DNA of 64,000 nt from CAIWHR01 sp963741355 (GTDB lineage: Bacteria > Pseudomonadota > Gammaproteobacteria > Burkholderiales > Casimicrobiaceae): positions 124,001 to 188,000 of the forward strand of contig CAVUIG010000004.1 in assembly GCA_963741355.1 (NCBI GenBank). Reading direction: 5' to 3'. This document shows positions 47,690 through 57,983 of the stretch, in pieces. The position numbers were made by a program, and so were the translations under genes. Position 1 is the stretch's first letter; every line of letters begins with the position of its first letter. A model generated the notes under the pieces. That model was not told where the DNA came from and did not search any database. It saw only the letters and a list, made by a program, of their open reading frames with translations.

Positions 47690-47718
47690 TTGACCGATAC
47701 GCCGGCCGCGGGTAAGGT
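47690..47718 (+). promoter_or_regulatory. Candidate promoter of ilvI
   Basis: TTGACC and TAAGGT separated by exactly 17 bases, about 240 bases ahead of the ilvI start. In the 420-base region 47540-47959 I find no branched-chain-rich leader peptide and no other gene. Confidence 0.35.
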
Positions 47719-47959
47719 TTTGGGGTCGGCGGGAGACCTCCGATGCTGTGATGCAGCAGGGGCCGCAAAAATCCCCTCCGTGGACGCCACAAGTGTCTCC
47801 GGAGCACCCTCGGGAGCGGCCGGCAGTTCCCCGATTCGGCTTTCTACCCGAGCCAAGCCTTGGTGGGCGCGTTTATCCCCTTCACGCGCCATGCGGTTCT
47901 GCGGTTCCCCGCGCGTCGCGGCGCACGGGGCGGCAACCCCTTTCGAACAGGGCCATGAC

Positions 47960-49666
47960 ATGCAACTGACGGGTGCGGAAATCGTCATCCGCTGCCTCCA
48001 GGAAGAAGGCGTCGAGTACGTCTTCGGCTATCCGGGCGGCGCGGTGCTCAACATCTACGACGCGTTCTTCCAGCAGGACAAGGTGAAGCACGTGCTGGTG
48101 CGGCACGAGCAGGGCGCCGTGCACGCGGCCGACGGCTACTCGCGGTCGAGCGAGAAGATCGGCGTCGCGCTGGTGACCTCGGGGCCGGGCGTCACCAACG
48201 CGGTGACCGGCATCGCGACCGCGTACATGGACTCGATCCCGCTCGTGATCCTCACCGGGCAGGTGCCGACGCATGCGATCGGCCAGGACGCGTTCCAGGA
48301 GTGCGACACGGTCGGCATCACGCGTCCGTGCGTGAAGCACAACTTCCTCGTGAAGGACGTGAAGGACCTCGCCGTCACGATCAAGAAGGCGTTCTACCTC
48401 GCCGCGACCGGGCGGCCCGGCCCGGTGCTGGTCGACATCCCGAAGGACGTCACGCAGGCGTCCACCGAGTTCTCGTATCCGAAGAGCGTTTCGCTGCGCT
48501 CGTACAACCCGGTCACCAAGGGGCACGCGGGCCAGATCAAGAAGGCCGTGCAGCTCCTGCAGGAAGCGAAGCGGCCGATGGTCTACGCCGGCGGGGGCGT
48601 CATCCTCAACAACGCGGCGCCGCAGCTGACGCGCTTCGTGCGCCTCACCGGCTTTCCGTGCACCAACACGCTGATGGGCCTGGGCGGGGTGCCGGGCACC
48701 GACCCGCAGTTCACCGGGATGCCGGGGATGCACGGCACCTACGAGACGAACATGGCGATGCAGCACTGCGACGTGCTGATCGCGATCGGCGCCCGCTTCG
48801 ACGACCGCGTCATCGGCAATCCGCAGCATTTCTTCCGGGCCGACCGCAAGATCATCCACATCGACATCGACCCGTCGTCGATCAGCAAGCGCGTCCGCGT
48901 GGACGTGCCGATCGTCGGTTACGTGGGCGAGGTGCTGGACGAGATGATCAAGCTGCTCGAGTCCTCGCCGACGCGTCCCGATGCCGGCGCGCTGAAGGCG
49001 TGGTGGAGCGAGATCAAGGAATGGCAGCGCAAGGATTGCCTTCGCTACGACACCAAGAGCCCGCTGATCAAGCCACAGGCGGTCGTGCAGAAGCTCTACG
49101 AGCTCACCAAGGGGGACGCGTTCATCACCTCCGACGTCGGCCAGCACCAGATGTGGGCCGCGCAGTACTACAAGTTCGACAAGCCGCGCCGCTGGATCAA
49201 CTCGGGCGGGCTGGGCACGATGGGATTCGGTCTGCCGGCGGCGATGGGGGTCACGCTCGTCAATCCGGGCGCGACGGTCGCCTGCATCACCGGCGAGGCG
49301 TCGATCCAGATGTGCATCCAGGAGCTGTCGACCTGCAAGCAGTACCACCTGCCCATCAAGATCGTGAACCTCAACAACCGCTACATGGGCATGGTCCGGC
49401 AGTGGCAGGAGTTCTTCTACGGGAATCGCTACGCCGAATCGTACATGGACGCGCTGCCGGATTTCGTGAAGCTCGCCGAGGCGTACGGCCACGTCGGGAT
49501 GAAGATCGAGAAGCCGGGCGACGTCGAAGGCGCGTTGAAGGAGGCGCTGAAGCTGAAGGACCGCCTCGTGTTCATGGACTTCATCACCGACCAGACGGAG
49601 AACGTGTTTCCGATGGTGCCCGGCGGCAAGGGCCTTACGGAGATGATCCTGGCGGAGGAATTGTGA
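47960..49666 (+). CDS. ilvI: Acetolactate synthase large subunit
   Basis: 568 residues from the ATG at 47960 (MQLTGAEIVIRCLQEEGVEY), the usual start of this family. Thiamine-diphosphate enzyme: YVFGYPGGAVLNIYDAFF, the catalytic Glu in RHEQGAVHAADGYSR, SGPGVTNAVTGIATAYMDS, and the cofactor site ITGEASIQMCIQELSTC through LNNRYMGMVRQW. First committed step of valine, leucine and isoleucine synthesis. Here the GDGS-like motif reads GEAS, as in other betaproteobacterial IlvI. No frame damage from here to aceB. Confidence 0.96.
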   Translation: MQLTGAEIVIRCLQEEGVEYVFGYPGGAVLNIYDAFFQQDKVKHVLVRHEQGAVHAADGYSRSSEKIGVALVTSGPGVTNAVTGIATAYMDSIPLVILTGQVPTHAIGQDAFQECDTVGITRPCVKHNFLVKDVKDLAVTIKKAFYLAATGRPGPVLVDIPKDVTQASTEFSYPKSVSLRSYNPVTKGHAGQIKKAVQLLQEAKRPMVYAGGGVILNNAAPQLTRFVRLTGFPCTNTLMGLGGVPGTDPQFTGMPGMHGTYETNMAMQHCDVLIAIGARFDDRVIGNPQHFFRADRKIIHIDIDPSSISKRVRVDVPIVGYVGEVLDEMIKLLESSPTRPDAGALKAWWSEIKEWQRKDCLRYDTKSPLIKPQAVVQKLYELTKGDAFITSDVGQHQMWAAQYYKFDKPRRWINSGGLGTMGFGLPAAMGVTLVNPGATVACITGEASIQMCIQELSTCKQYHLPIKIVNLNNRYMGMVRQWQEFFYGNRYAESYMDALPDFVKLAEAYGHVGMKIEKPGDVEGALKEALKLKDRLVFMDFITDQTENVFPMVPGGKGLTEMILAEEL

Positions 49667-49763
49667 GCGCCGACTGGCCGCCGGCGCGTCCGCCGGGCCG
49701 CCCCAAGGACGCGCTCGCCCCCTCGGGGGGAGGGCGCGAAGCGCCTTCGGGGGGGAACTGATC

Positions 49764-50255
49764 ATGCGACACATTCTTTCAATACTGGTCGAGAACGAGG
49801 CGGGCGCGCTGTCGCGGATCTCGGGCCTCTTTTCCGCGCGCGGCTACAACATCGAGTCGCTGACGGTGGCGCCGACCGAGGACGCGACGATGTCGCGGAT
49901 GACGATCGTCACGATCGGGTCCGACGAGGTCATCGAGCAGATCACGAAGCAGCTGAACAAGCTGGTCGAGGTGGTCAAGGTCGTCGACTTGACCGACGGC
50001 AATCACATCGAGCGCGAGCTGATGCTGGTCAAGGTGCGCGCCGCGGGCAAGGACCGCGACGAGATGAAGCGCCTCGCCGACATCTTCCGCGGCAGGATCC
50101 TCGACGTCACCGACAAGAGCTACACGATCGAGCTGACGGGCACGGGCGTGAAGCTCGACGCCTTCCTGACCGCGATCGAGCCCGGCGTCATCCTCGAGAC
50201 CGTCCGCACGGGCGCCTCGGGCATCGGGCGCGGCGAACGGATCCTGAAGCTCTAG
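49764..50255 (+). CDS. ilvH: Acetolactate synthase small (regulatory) subunit
   Basis: 163 residues. N-terminal ACT domain (HILSILVENEAGALSRISGL, FSARGYNIESLTVAPTED) and the conserved C-terminal half (DVTDKSYTIELTGTG, FLTAIEPGVILETVRTG). Confers valine feedback control on IlvI. Its TAG stop at 50253-50255 lies inside the terminal inverted repeat of the element at 50252-50419. Confidence 0.96.
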   Translation: MRHILSILVENEAGALSRISGLFSARGYNIESLTVAPTEDATMSRMTIVTIGSDEVIEQITKQLNKLVEVVKVVDLTDGNHIERELMLVKVRAAGKDRDEMKRLADIFRGRILDVTDKSYTIELTGTGVKLDAFLTAIEPGVILETVRTGASGIGRGERILKL

Positions 50256-50419
50256 TGTACTGAATCGGAAATTCACTCGATAGTTCGCGGCGAAATCGGC
50301 CGCCATGCTGCGTTACTCGGCCTCACCGTACCATGGGGTACGCTTTCGGCCTCGCGCCTAGCCTGACGACCTATTTCATCCGCTCCTTTATCTTCGGAAC
50401 TTCCGACTCAGTACACTAG
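50252..50419. repeat. 168-bp foldback (MITE-like) element between ilvH and ilvC
   Basis: The ends are inverted repeats: CTAGTGTACTGAATCGGAAA at the left pairs with the reverse complement of TTCCGACTCAGTACACTAG at the right, with few mismatches. The arms continue inward (GATA....GCGG..GAAAT on both arms, with several changes that keep G-U pairing) to a central CGTACC-ATG-GGGTACG hairpin. The whole element could fold into one long imperfect hairpin. It contains no gene. The terminal CTAG is present at both ends and could be part of the repeat or a target duplication. No transposase is nearby. Confidence 0.78.
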
Positions 50420-50451
50420 CGAATGAACGAGCCACAACACGGGGAATGACG

Positions 50452-51468
50452 ATGAAGGTCTACTACGAAAAAGACGCCGACCTGTCGCTGATAAAGGGCC
50501 GCAAGGTCACGATCGTGGGCTACGGCTCGCAGGGCCACGCGCACGCGCTCAACCTGCACGATTCGGGCGTCAAGGTGACGGTCGGGCTGCGCAAGGGCGG
50601 GGCGTCGTGGGACAAGGCGAAGAAGGCCGGGCTCAAGGTCGCCGAGGTCGGCGCCGCCGTGAAGGGCGCGGACATCGTGATGATGCTGATGCCGGATGAG
50701 CACATCGCCGCCGTCTACGCGAGCGAGGTCGAGCCCAACATCGGACAAGGCGCGACGCTCGCGTTCGCGCATGGCTTCAACATCCATTACGCGCAGATCG
50801 TGCCGCGGGCGGACCTCGACGTCGTGATGATCGCGCCGAAGGCGCCGGGGCACACGGTCCGGTCGACGTACGTCGCCGGCGGCGGCGTGCCGATGCTGAT
50901 CGCGGTCCATCAGGACGCGTCGAGGAAGGCGCGCGATCTCGCGCTGTCGTACGCGGCGGCGATCGGCGGCGCGCGCGCCGGCGTGATCGAGACCAACTTC
51001 CGCGAGGAGACCGAGACCGATCTCTTCGGCGAGCAGACGGTGCTGTGCGGCGGGCTGGTCGAGCTCATCAAGGCGGGCTTCGAGACGCTGACCGAAGCGG
51101 GCTACGCGCCGGAAATGGCGTATTTCGAGTGCCTGCACGAGGTGAAGCTGATCGTCGACCTCATCTACGAGGGCGGCATCGCGAACATGAACTACTCGAT
51201 CTCGAACAACGCGGAATTCGGCGAGTACGTGACCGGGCCCAAGATCGTGACCGCCGCGACGAAGGACGCGATGCGCGAGGCGCTGACGAGGATCCAGACC
51301 GGCGAGTACGCGAAGGAGTTCATCCTCGAGAACCGCGCGGGTGCGCCGACGCTGCTCGCGCGACGGCGGCTCACGGCCGAGCATCCGATCGAGGTCGTCG
51401 GCGAGAAGCTGCGCTCGATGATGCCGTGGATCCGCAAGAACAAGCTCGTCGACCGCGCGCGCAACTGA
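50452..51468 (+). CDS. ilvC: Ketol-acid reductoisomerase
   Basis: 338 residues from the ATG at 50452 (MKVYYEKDADLSLIKGRKVT), preferred over the ATG at 50446 because GGGG is then at a normal distance and the length equals other class I IlvC. Rossmann motif VTIVGYGSQGHAHALNLHDS, PKAPGHTVRSTYVAGGGVP, and the catalytic metal site NFREETETDLFGEQTVLCGG with the later LIYEGGIANMNYSISN. NADPH- and Mg-dependent second common step of branched-chain synthesis. Starts 33 bases after the foldback element. Confidence 0.97.
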   Translation: MKVYYEKDADLSLIKGRKVTIVGYGSQGHAHALNLHDSGVKVTVGLRKGGASWDKAKKAGLKVAEVGAAVKGADIVMMLMPDEHIAAVYASEVEPNIGQGATLAFAHGFNIHYAQIVPRADLDVVMIAPKAPGHTVRSTYVAGGGVPMLIAVHQDASRKARDLALSYAAAIGGARAGVIETNFREETETDLFGEQTVLCGGLVELIKAGFETLTEAGYAPEMAYFECLHEVKLIVDLIYEGGIANMNYSISNNAEFGEYVTGPKIVTAATKDAMREALTRIQTGEYAKEFILENRAGAPTLLARRRLTAEHPIEVVGEKLRSMMPWIRKNKLVDRARN

Positions 51469-51480
51469 GCGATCGCACCC

Positions 51481-51810
51481 ATGACCGCGAATCGCGCGAT
51501 GACGTCGAGGTGGCCGCAGCGGCGGTCCCGGCAACGCGGGTGGGCGGGGCTCATCGTCCTCCTGCTGGCGCTTCTCATCGTCGGCTTCCTCGCGAAGGAC
51601 GCGCTGATGAAATACGGTCTCTCCGGAAGCACCGTCGTCGGCGCGCCTGGCAAGGGCGGACCGGCGGCGGCCGCACCGGCCGCGCCTCCCGGCAGCGCCG
51701 AATCCATCCAGTCAGGGACGCCGCCGATCCAGCGAGCGCGCGCCGCCGACGCATTCGTGCAGACGCAATCCGAAGAGAACAAGCGGAAGATCGACGACGC
51801 GGCGAAATGA
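51481..51810 (+). CDS. Small membrane-anchored hypothetical protein
   Basis: 109 residues. A basic N-terminus (SRWPQRRSRQRG) precedes one helix (WAGLIVLLLALLIVGFLA) and an exported Gly/Ala/Pro-rich tail with ESIQSGTPPIQRARAADAFV. Typical of short conserved proteins found after ilvC in Burkholderiales. No function known. Overlaps the next gene by ATGA. Confidence 0.75.
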   Translation: MTANRAMTSRWPQRRSRQRGWAGLIVLLLALLIVGFLAKDALMKYGLSGSTVVGAPGKGGPAAAAPAAPPGSAESIQSGTPPIQRARAADAFVQTQSEENKRKIDDAAK

Positions 51811-52160
51811 GCGAGTCGACGCCGCGCGGTAACGCCGCGGGCCGGACCACGCCGGCCGGACGTCGCGCGCCGCCCGCTTCCGCGATCAGCGGCGGCAAGG
51901 CGACGGGGAAATCGAATGCGCGGCCCCGGCTTCGCAAGCCGGACATCGAGATCGATCGCATCGTCGTGCTGCGATTCGCGCTCGTCCTCGTCGTGCTCGC
52001 ATTCCTCTATCTGATCGTGTGGATCGGCACGCGCGCATTCGGCGACGGCGCAAGACAGTCGAAGACGATCGATCGCGTCATCATCGATGCGACGGCGCCG
52101 ACTGCGCCGCCCGCAGCGCCGAGGACCGATCCCGCGAAGCCCGGGACGTTGCCTCCGTAG
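51807..52160 (+). CDS. Small membrane-anchored hypothetical protein
   Basis: 117 residues from the ATG at 51807, overlapping the previous stop. The basic Arg/Ala-rich N-terminal half leads to a single helix (IVVLRFALVLVVLAFLYLIV) and a periplasmic Pro-rich tail (DATAPTAPPAAPRTDPAK). Together with the preceding gene it looks like a pair of membrane-tethered proteins. No family recognised. Confidence 0.68.
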   Translation: MSESTPRGNAAGRTTPAGRRAPPASAISGGKATGKSNARPRLRKPDIEIDRIVVLRFALVLVVLAFLYLIVWIGTRAFGDGARQSKTIDRVIIDATAPTAPPAAPRTDPAKPGTLPP

Positions 52161-52245
52161 CGCGATTGCGCATTGCGCGGACCGACCGGCGCGACGGCAG
52201 CAGGGCTGATAAACTCGGCGTCACGCCGCTCCTTCCGCGACCCTC

Positions 52246-52896
52246 GTGTCCCCGTATCCTCATCCGATTCTCGCCCGCGAGGGCTGGCCGTTCATCGCGA
52301 TCGCATTCGTCGTCGCGGTCATGCTCTCCGCGTGGACGCCATGGTTCGTCGCCGTCATCGGCTGGGCCGCCCTGCTGTTCGTCGTCCAGTTCTTTCGCGA
52401 CCCGGCGCGCGTCGTTCCGCAGCAGCCGAACGCCGTGCTGGCCCCCGCCGATGGCCGGGTCGTTGCAGTCGGCAACGCGCGCGACCCGTACCTCGACCGC
52501 GACGCGCTGAAGATCAGCGTCTTCATGAACGTGTTCAACGTGCATTCGAACCGGAGCCCGATCGACGGCAAGGTCGTCGGCGCCTGGTATCACGCCGGCA
52601 GTTTCCTCAATGCGGCGCTGGACAAGGCGTCGCTCGAGAACGAGCGCAACGCGCTGCACCTTCGCCGCGGCGACGGCCGCGACGTCACGTGCGTTCAGAT
52701 CGCGGGCCTGATCGCGCGGCGCATTCTCTGTTACGCGAAGGTGGGGGACGCGCTCGCGCGCGGACAGCGCTACGGATTCATCCGCTTCGGATCGCGGGTC
52801 GACGTCTACCTGCCGACCGACGCGGTGCTCCGGATCGCGGTCGGCGACATCGCGCACGCCACCGAGACGGTGCTGGCGGAGCTTCCGCCGCCCTGA
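52246..52896 (+). CDS. psd: Phosphatidylserine decarboxylase, short archaeal/alpha-beta type
   Basis: 216 residues from the GTG at 52246. Two N-terminal membrane helices (FIAIAFVVAVMLSAW, FVAVIGWAALLFVVQFF), then FRDPARVVPQQPNAVLAPAD, the ISVFMNVFNVHSNRSPIDGK signature, and the autocatalytic cleavage site IRFGSRVDVYLPTD, where the Ser of GS becomes the pyruvoyl group. Makes phosphatidylethanolamine. pssA, its substrate-producing partner, follows. Confidence 0.95.
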   Translation: MSPYPHPILAREGWPFIAIAFVVAVMLSAWTPWFVAVIGWAALLFVVQFFRDPARVVPQQPNAVLAPADGRVVAVGNARDPYLDRDALKISVFMNVFNVHSNRSPIDGKVVGAWYHAGSFLNAALDKASLENERNALHLRRGDGRDVTCVQIAGLIARRILCYAKVGDALARGQRYGFIRFGSRVDVYLPTDAVLRIAVGDIAHATETVLAELPPP

Positions 52897-52953
52897 CCGG
52901 CGGCGCCTCGCACGGGCTTCCGGGCGCGCGGTTTATGCTACCTTGAAGCGGAC

Positions 52954-53721
52954 ATGGCCGATTTCGACACCCAGCGCGCGCTTCGGAAGAACCGGGTTCG
53001 ACGACGCGGCATCTTCCTGCTGCCGAACCTGCTGACGACGGGCGCGCTCTTCGCCGGCTTCTACGCGATCGTGCAGGCGATGAACCTGCGCTTCGACCAG
53101 GCGTCGATCGCCATCTTCATCGCGATGGTCCTGGACGGCCTCGACGGCCGCGTGGCCCGGCTCACCCGCACGCAAAGCGCGTTCGGCGCCGAATACGACA
53201 GCCTCGCCGACATGGTGTCGTTCGGCGCTGCGCCCGCGCTGATCGTCTACGAGTGGTCGCTCAAGGGGATGGGCAAGCTGGGCTGGATCGCCGCGTTCGT
53301 CTACGTGGCCGGAGCGGCGCTGCGGCTCGCGCGCTTCAACACGATGCTCGACGTCGCCGACAAGCGCTGGTTCACCGGCATTCCGAGTCCGGCCGCGGCG
53401 GCGCTGGTCGCCGGATTCGTCTGGATCGTCGACGACTACAACATCGATCCCGCGAGCCTGAAAGTGTGGGCGTGGATCATCACCGTGTTCGCCGGCCTCA
53501 CGATGGTCAGCAACATCCGCTACTACAGCTTCAAGACGATCAACCTGAAGCGCAGCGTGCCGTTCCTCGCCATCTTCGCCTTCGTGCTGGTGATCGCGCT
53601 CCTCTCCTACCAGCCGGCGATCGTGATCTTCGCGGGCTGCGTCGGCTACGCGATCTCCGGCTACGCGGCCTCGGCGTGGCTCGCGCTGCGGCGCCGGCGC
53701 AATCCCCCGCCTGCGGTCTGA
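52954..53721 (+). CDS. pssA: CDP-diacylglycerol-serine O-phosphatidyltransferase
   Basis: 255 residues. CDP-alcohol phosphotransferase motif DGLDGRVARLTRTQSAFGAE followed by YDSLADMVSFG, which holds the catalytic Asp residues. Six or more membrane helices. Makes phosphatidylserine, the substrate of psd. A -10-like TATGCT is at 52933-52938. Confidence 0.96.
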   Translation: MADFDTQRALRKNRVRRRGIFLLPNLLTTGALFAGFYAIVQAMNLRFDQASIAIFIAMVLDGLDGRVARLTRTQSAFGAEYDSLADMVSFGAAPALIVYEWSLKGMGKLGWIAAFVYVAGAALRLARFNTMLDVADKRWFTGIPSPAAAALVAGFVWIVDDYNIDPASLKVWAWIITVFAGLTMVSNIRYYSFKTINLKRSVPFLAIFAFVLVIALLSYQPAIVIFAGCVGYAISGYAASAWLALRRRRNPPPAV

Positions 53722-53779
53722 CGCCGGAGTTTGCCGGAAGCCCTTGCTTTTGCGGCGAAATCCCGGGTATAGTCGCTCC

Positions 53780-53872
53780 ATGAGCAGCTTGCGCACCGCA
53801 TTTCCGCTTCCGCGCCTTTCCGCGATCGCCCTCCTGGGCGGTCTGCTGCTGCTGCGCCCCGCGCGCAGATAA
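53780..53872 (+). CDS. leuL: Leucine-rich leader peptide of leuA
   Basis: 30 residues, too short for routine ORF calls: M at 53780, stop TAA at 53870. Nine of the residues are Leu, including four in a row near the end (GGLLLLRPARR). A leucine run just before attenuator hairpins in front of leuA is the classical layout for leucine-controlled ribosome stalling. Confidence 0.78.
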   Translation: MSSLRTAFPLPRLSAIALLGGLLLLRPARR

Positions 53873-53901
53873 CCCACCCCCCTCAATTCGAGCAGTCCCG
53901 T

Positions 53902-53960
53902 GTCCGTCCTCGCGACGGACGCCGAATGTCGTCAGCGCGCCCGCGAACGGGCGCCCGTTT
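53902..53960 (+). promoter_or_regulatory. Attenuator hairpins upstream of leuA
   Basis: Hairpin 1 is GTCCGTC-CTCGC-GACGGAC (53902-53920). Hairpin 2 is GCGCCCG-CGAA-CGGGCGC (53937-53954), followed by CCGTTT, a weak terminator tail. Both follow the leucine leader peptide and precede the leuA start at 53974. Confidence 0.6.
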
Positions 53961-53973
53961 CCAGGACATCGCC

Positions 53974-55707
53974 ATGAAGATCGACCCTGCACGCAAATAC
54001 CGGCCTTACGCGCCGGTCGAGTTGCCCGACAGACGATGGCCCTCGCGCCGCATCGATCGCGCGCCCGCGTGGTGCAGCGTCGATCTTCGCGACGGCAACC
54101 AGGCGCTGATCGAGCCCATGGACGCCGAGCGGAAGGTGCGGATGTTCCGTCTGCTGGTCGAGCTCGGCTTCAAGGAAATCGAAATCGGCTTTCCGGCGGC
54201 CTCGCAGACCGAGCTCGATTTCGTCCGGCGCCTGATCGACGAGCGGCTCATTCCCGACGACGTGACGGTGCAGGTGCTGACGCAGGCGCGCGAGCCATTG
54301 ATCCGGCGCACGTTCGAGGCGCTCGAAGGCGCGCACCGCGCGATCGTCCACCTCTACAACTCGACGTCGACCACGCAGCGGCGCGTCGTGTTCGGCCAGG
54401 ATCGCGCGGGTATCGTCGCGATCGCCGTCAACGGCGCGACGCTGATGCGGGAGCTCGCCGCGCAGCACCCGTCGACCGAGTGGACGTTCCAGTATTCGCC
54501 GGAGAGCTTCACCGGCACCGAGCTCGATTTCGCGAAGGACATCTGCGACGCGGTGACCGCGGTCTGGCAGCCGACACCCGCGCGCAAGGTCATCATCAAC
54601 CTTCCCGCGACGGTCGAGCTCGCGCCGCCCAACGTCTACGCCGATCAGGTCGAATGGATGAGCCGCCACCTCGCGCGGCGCGACAGCATCGTGCTGTCCG
54701 TGCATCCGCACAACGACCGCGGCTGCGGCGTTGCGGCCGCCGAGCTCTCGCAGATGGCGGGTGCCGAGCGCGTCGAAGGATGCCTCTTCGGCAACGGCGA
54801 GCGCACCGGCAACGTGTGCCTCGTCACGCTCGCGCTGAACCTGTTCACGCAGGGCGTCGATCCGAAACTCGATCTCTCCGACATCAACGGCATCATCCGC
54901 ACCGTCGAGTACGTGAACCAGCTGCCGGTGCACCCGCGCCACCCGTACGGCGGCGACCTCGTGTTCACCGCGTTTTCCGGCTCGCACCAGGACGCGATCA
55001 AGAAGGGTCTCGCCGAACGGGCCGCGCTGCAGGCGAAGGGCGAGGCGTTCTGGGACGTTCCGTACCTGCCGATCGATCCGGCGGACGTCGGACGCACCTA
55101 CGACGCGGTGATCCGTGTGAACAGCCAGTCGGGCAAGGGCGGCGTCGCCTACCTGCTGGAGCGCGAATACGGCCTGTCGATGCCGCGCCTTCTGCAGATC
55201 GAGTTCAGCCAGGTGATCCAGCGGATCGCCGACGCGACCGGCAAGGAGCTCTCCGCCGCGGAGATTCGCGCGGTGTTCGATCGTGAATACGTCGCGGTCG
55301 CCGAGCCGCTGCGCTATCTCGACCATCGGGCGCAGCACAATGCCGACGACGGGCGCGTCGAGCAGCTCGCGGCGCGGCTCGTCGTCGACGGCGCCGAGCG
55401 GACGCTCGAGGGCGCGGGCAACGGTCCGGTCGACGCGTTCGTGAGCGCGCTCCGCCACGCGGGGGGACTCGACGTCCACGTGCAGAACTACCACGAGCAC
55501 AGCGTCGGCGCCGGCGAGGATGCGACGGCCGTGTCGTACGTCCAGCTGCGCATCGGCGATGAGCGGTCGGTGTATGGCGTCGGCCTCGACCCCAACATCG
55601 TCACCGCGACGCTGAAGGCGGTGGTGAACGCCGTCAATCGCGCGATCGCGCAGGGCTTCCTGGACCGGCCCGAATTCGCGCCGCGCCGCGCGGCCGCCGC
55701 CGCATAG
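53974..55707 (+). CDS. leuA: 2-isopropylmalate synthase, long (type 2) form
   Basis: 577 residues from the ATG at 53974, with AGGA about 10 bases upstream. MKIDPARKYRPYAPVELPDR and DRAPAWCSVDLRDGNQALIE are typical of the LeuA2 (TIGR00970) group and not of the E. coli type. The HMGL domain shows STSTTQRRVVFG, LSVHPHNDRGCGVAAAELS, GNGERTGNVCLVTLALN; the C-terminal regulatory domain shows DALVSALRH-like and GVGLDPNIVTATLKAVV. First step of leucine synthesis, feedback-inhibited by leucine through the C-terminal domain. Confidence 0.95.
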   Translation: MKIDPARKYRPYAPVELPDRRWPSRRIDRAPAWCSVDLRDGNQALIEPMDAERKVRMFRLLVELGFKEIEIGFPAASQTELDFVRRLIDERLIPDDVTVQVLTQAREPLIRRTFEALEGAHRAIVHLYNSTSTTQRRVVFGQDRAGIVAIAVNGATLMRELAAQHPSTEWTFQYSPESFTGTELDFAKDICDAVTAVWQPTPARKVIINLPATVELAPPNVYADQVEWMSRHLARRDSIVLSVHPHNDRGCGVAAAELSQMAGAERVEGCLFGNGERTGNVCLVTLALNLFTQGVDPKLDLSDINGIIRTVEYVNQLPVHPRHPYGGDLVFTAFSGSHQDAIKKGLAERAALQAKGEAFWDVPYLPIDPADVGRTYDAVIRVNSQSGKGGVAYLLEREYGLSMPRLLQIEFSQVIQRIADATGKELSAAEIRAVFDREYVAVAEPLRYLDHRAQHNADDGRVEQLAARLVVDGAERTLEGAGNGPVDAFVSALRHAGGLDVHVQNYHEHSVGAGEDATAVSYVQLRIGDERSVYGVGLDPNIVTATLKAVVNAVNRAIAQGFLDRPEFAPRRAAAAA

Positions 55708-55890
55708 CGCGGACGCAGCTCCGGATCGCAGCGGCCCTTCCGCGGGCCGCGCGATGCGCCATTTTGTCGCGTCGCGGGCGCGCGTCGAATGCGTTAAAAT
55801 TACGAGTTGTTTCGAAGCATCACGATCGTCGCGGCCGGCTCTCCGGGGGCGCGTCTAGATCTTCGTGTCCCGGATTGCGAGAGCGCATCG

Positions 55891-57492
<1,602 letters not shown>

Positions 57493-57754
57493 CGCCGCGA
57501 GCGAGTGAGCAGGGGCCGCGCAGCGCGGATGCGACACGCGAGTGGCGGCGTGAGCGGCGACGAGGGGCCCGGTGCGCGCAGGGATCGGAGCGAGCGCGAG
57601 TCGCCGCCGGAGGCCGACGACGCGACGTGGCGAACCTCGACCGTAGTGGCGGAGCAGAGCCGCAGCGCGTCGCCCGTTGCGGGGCCAGGCCGCGCGCATC
57701 CGGCCGGGAAGCGGGCGCCGTGGTCTTGACGGTCGCCGATTGTGCGATGCCGAA
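57493..57754. other. GC-rich intergenic stretch without a gene
   Basis: Between the aceB stop and the terminator hairpin at 57755 the sequence is very GC-rich and has no coding bias, no RNA gene and no recognised regulatory site. Another 200 bases without a gene follow the terminator (57782-57983). Confidence 0.5.
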
Positions 57755-57781
57755 AAACGGGCCCCGAGCGGGCCCGTTTCC
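57755..57781 (+). terminator. Intrinsic terminator downstream of aceB
   Basis: Perfect 10-base stem AAACGGGCCC-CGAGC-GGGCCCGTTT followed by a short T-poor tail. Symmetric, so it could also act on the other strand. Confidence 0.68.
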
Positions 57782-57983
57782 ATTCTTGATTCGCTGGCGT
57801 CGGCGCCCGGCCCGCGCCGGTGCAACACCCGGCCTCGTTCACCCGCGAAATGCGTCGCGCCTGTACACTAACGCGCGGCCAGTTCCCCGGTGCGAAATCG
57901 TCGGGGCGGGCGATGGCGAACCGTTCCGCGCGGCGCATGCCGCGAGCGGGAGCTCTCGCAGGCTGGGGGACTTCGAGCGGCAG

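Noticed and set aside
47540..47959. Leader-peptide attenuator for ilvI
   Set aside because: No short ORF with Ile/Leu/Val runs is present; only a possible promoter was kept.
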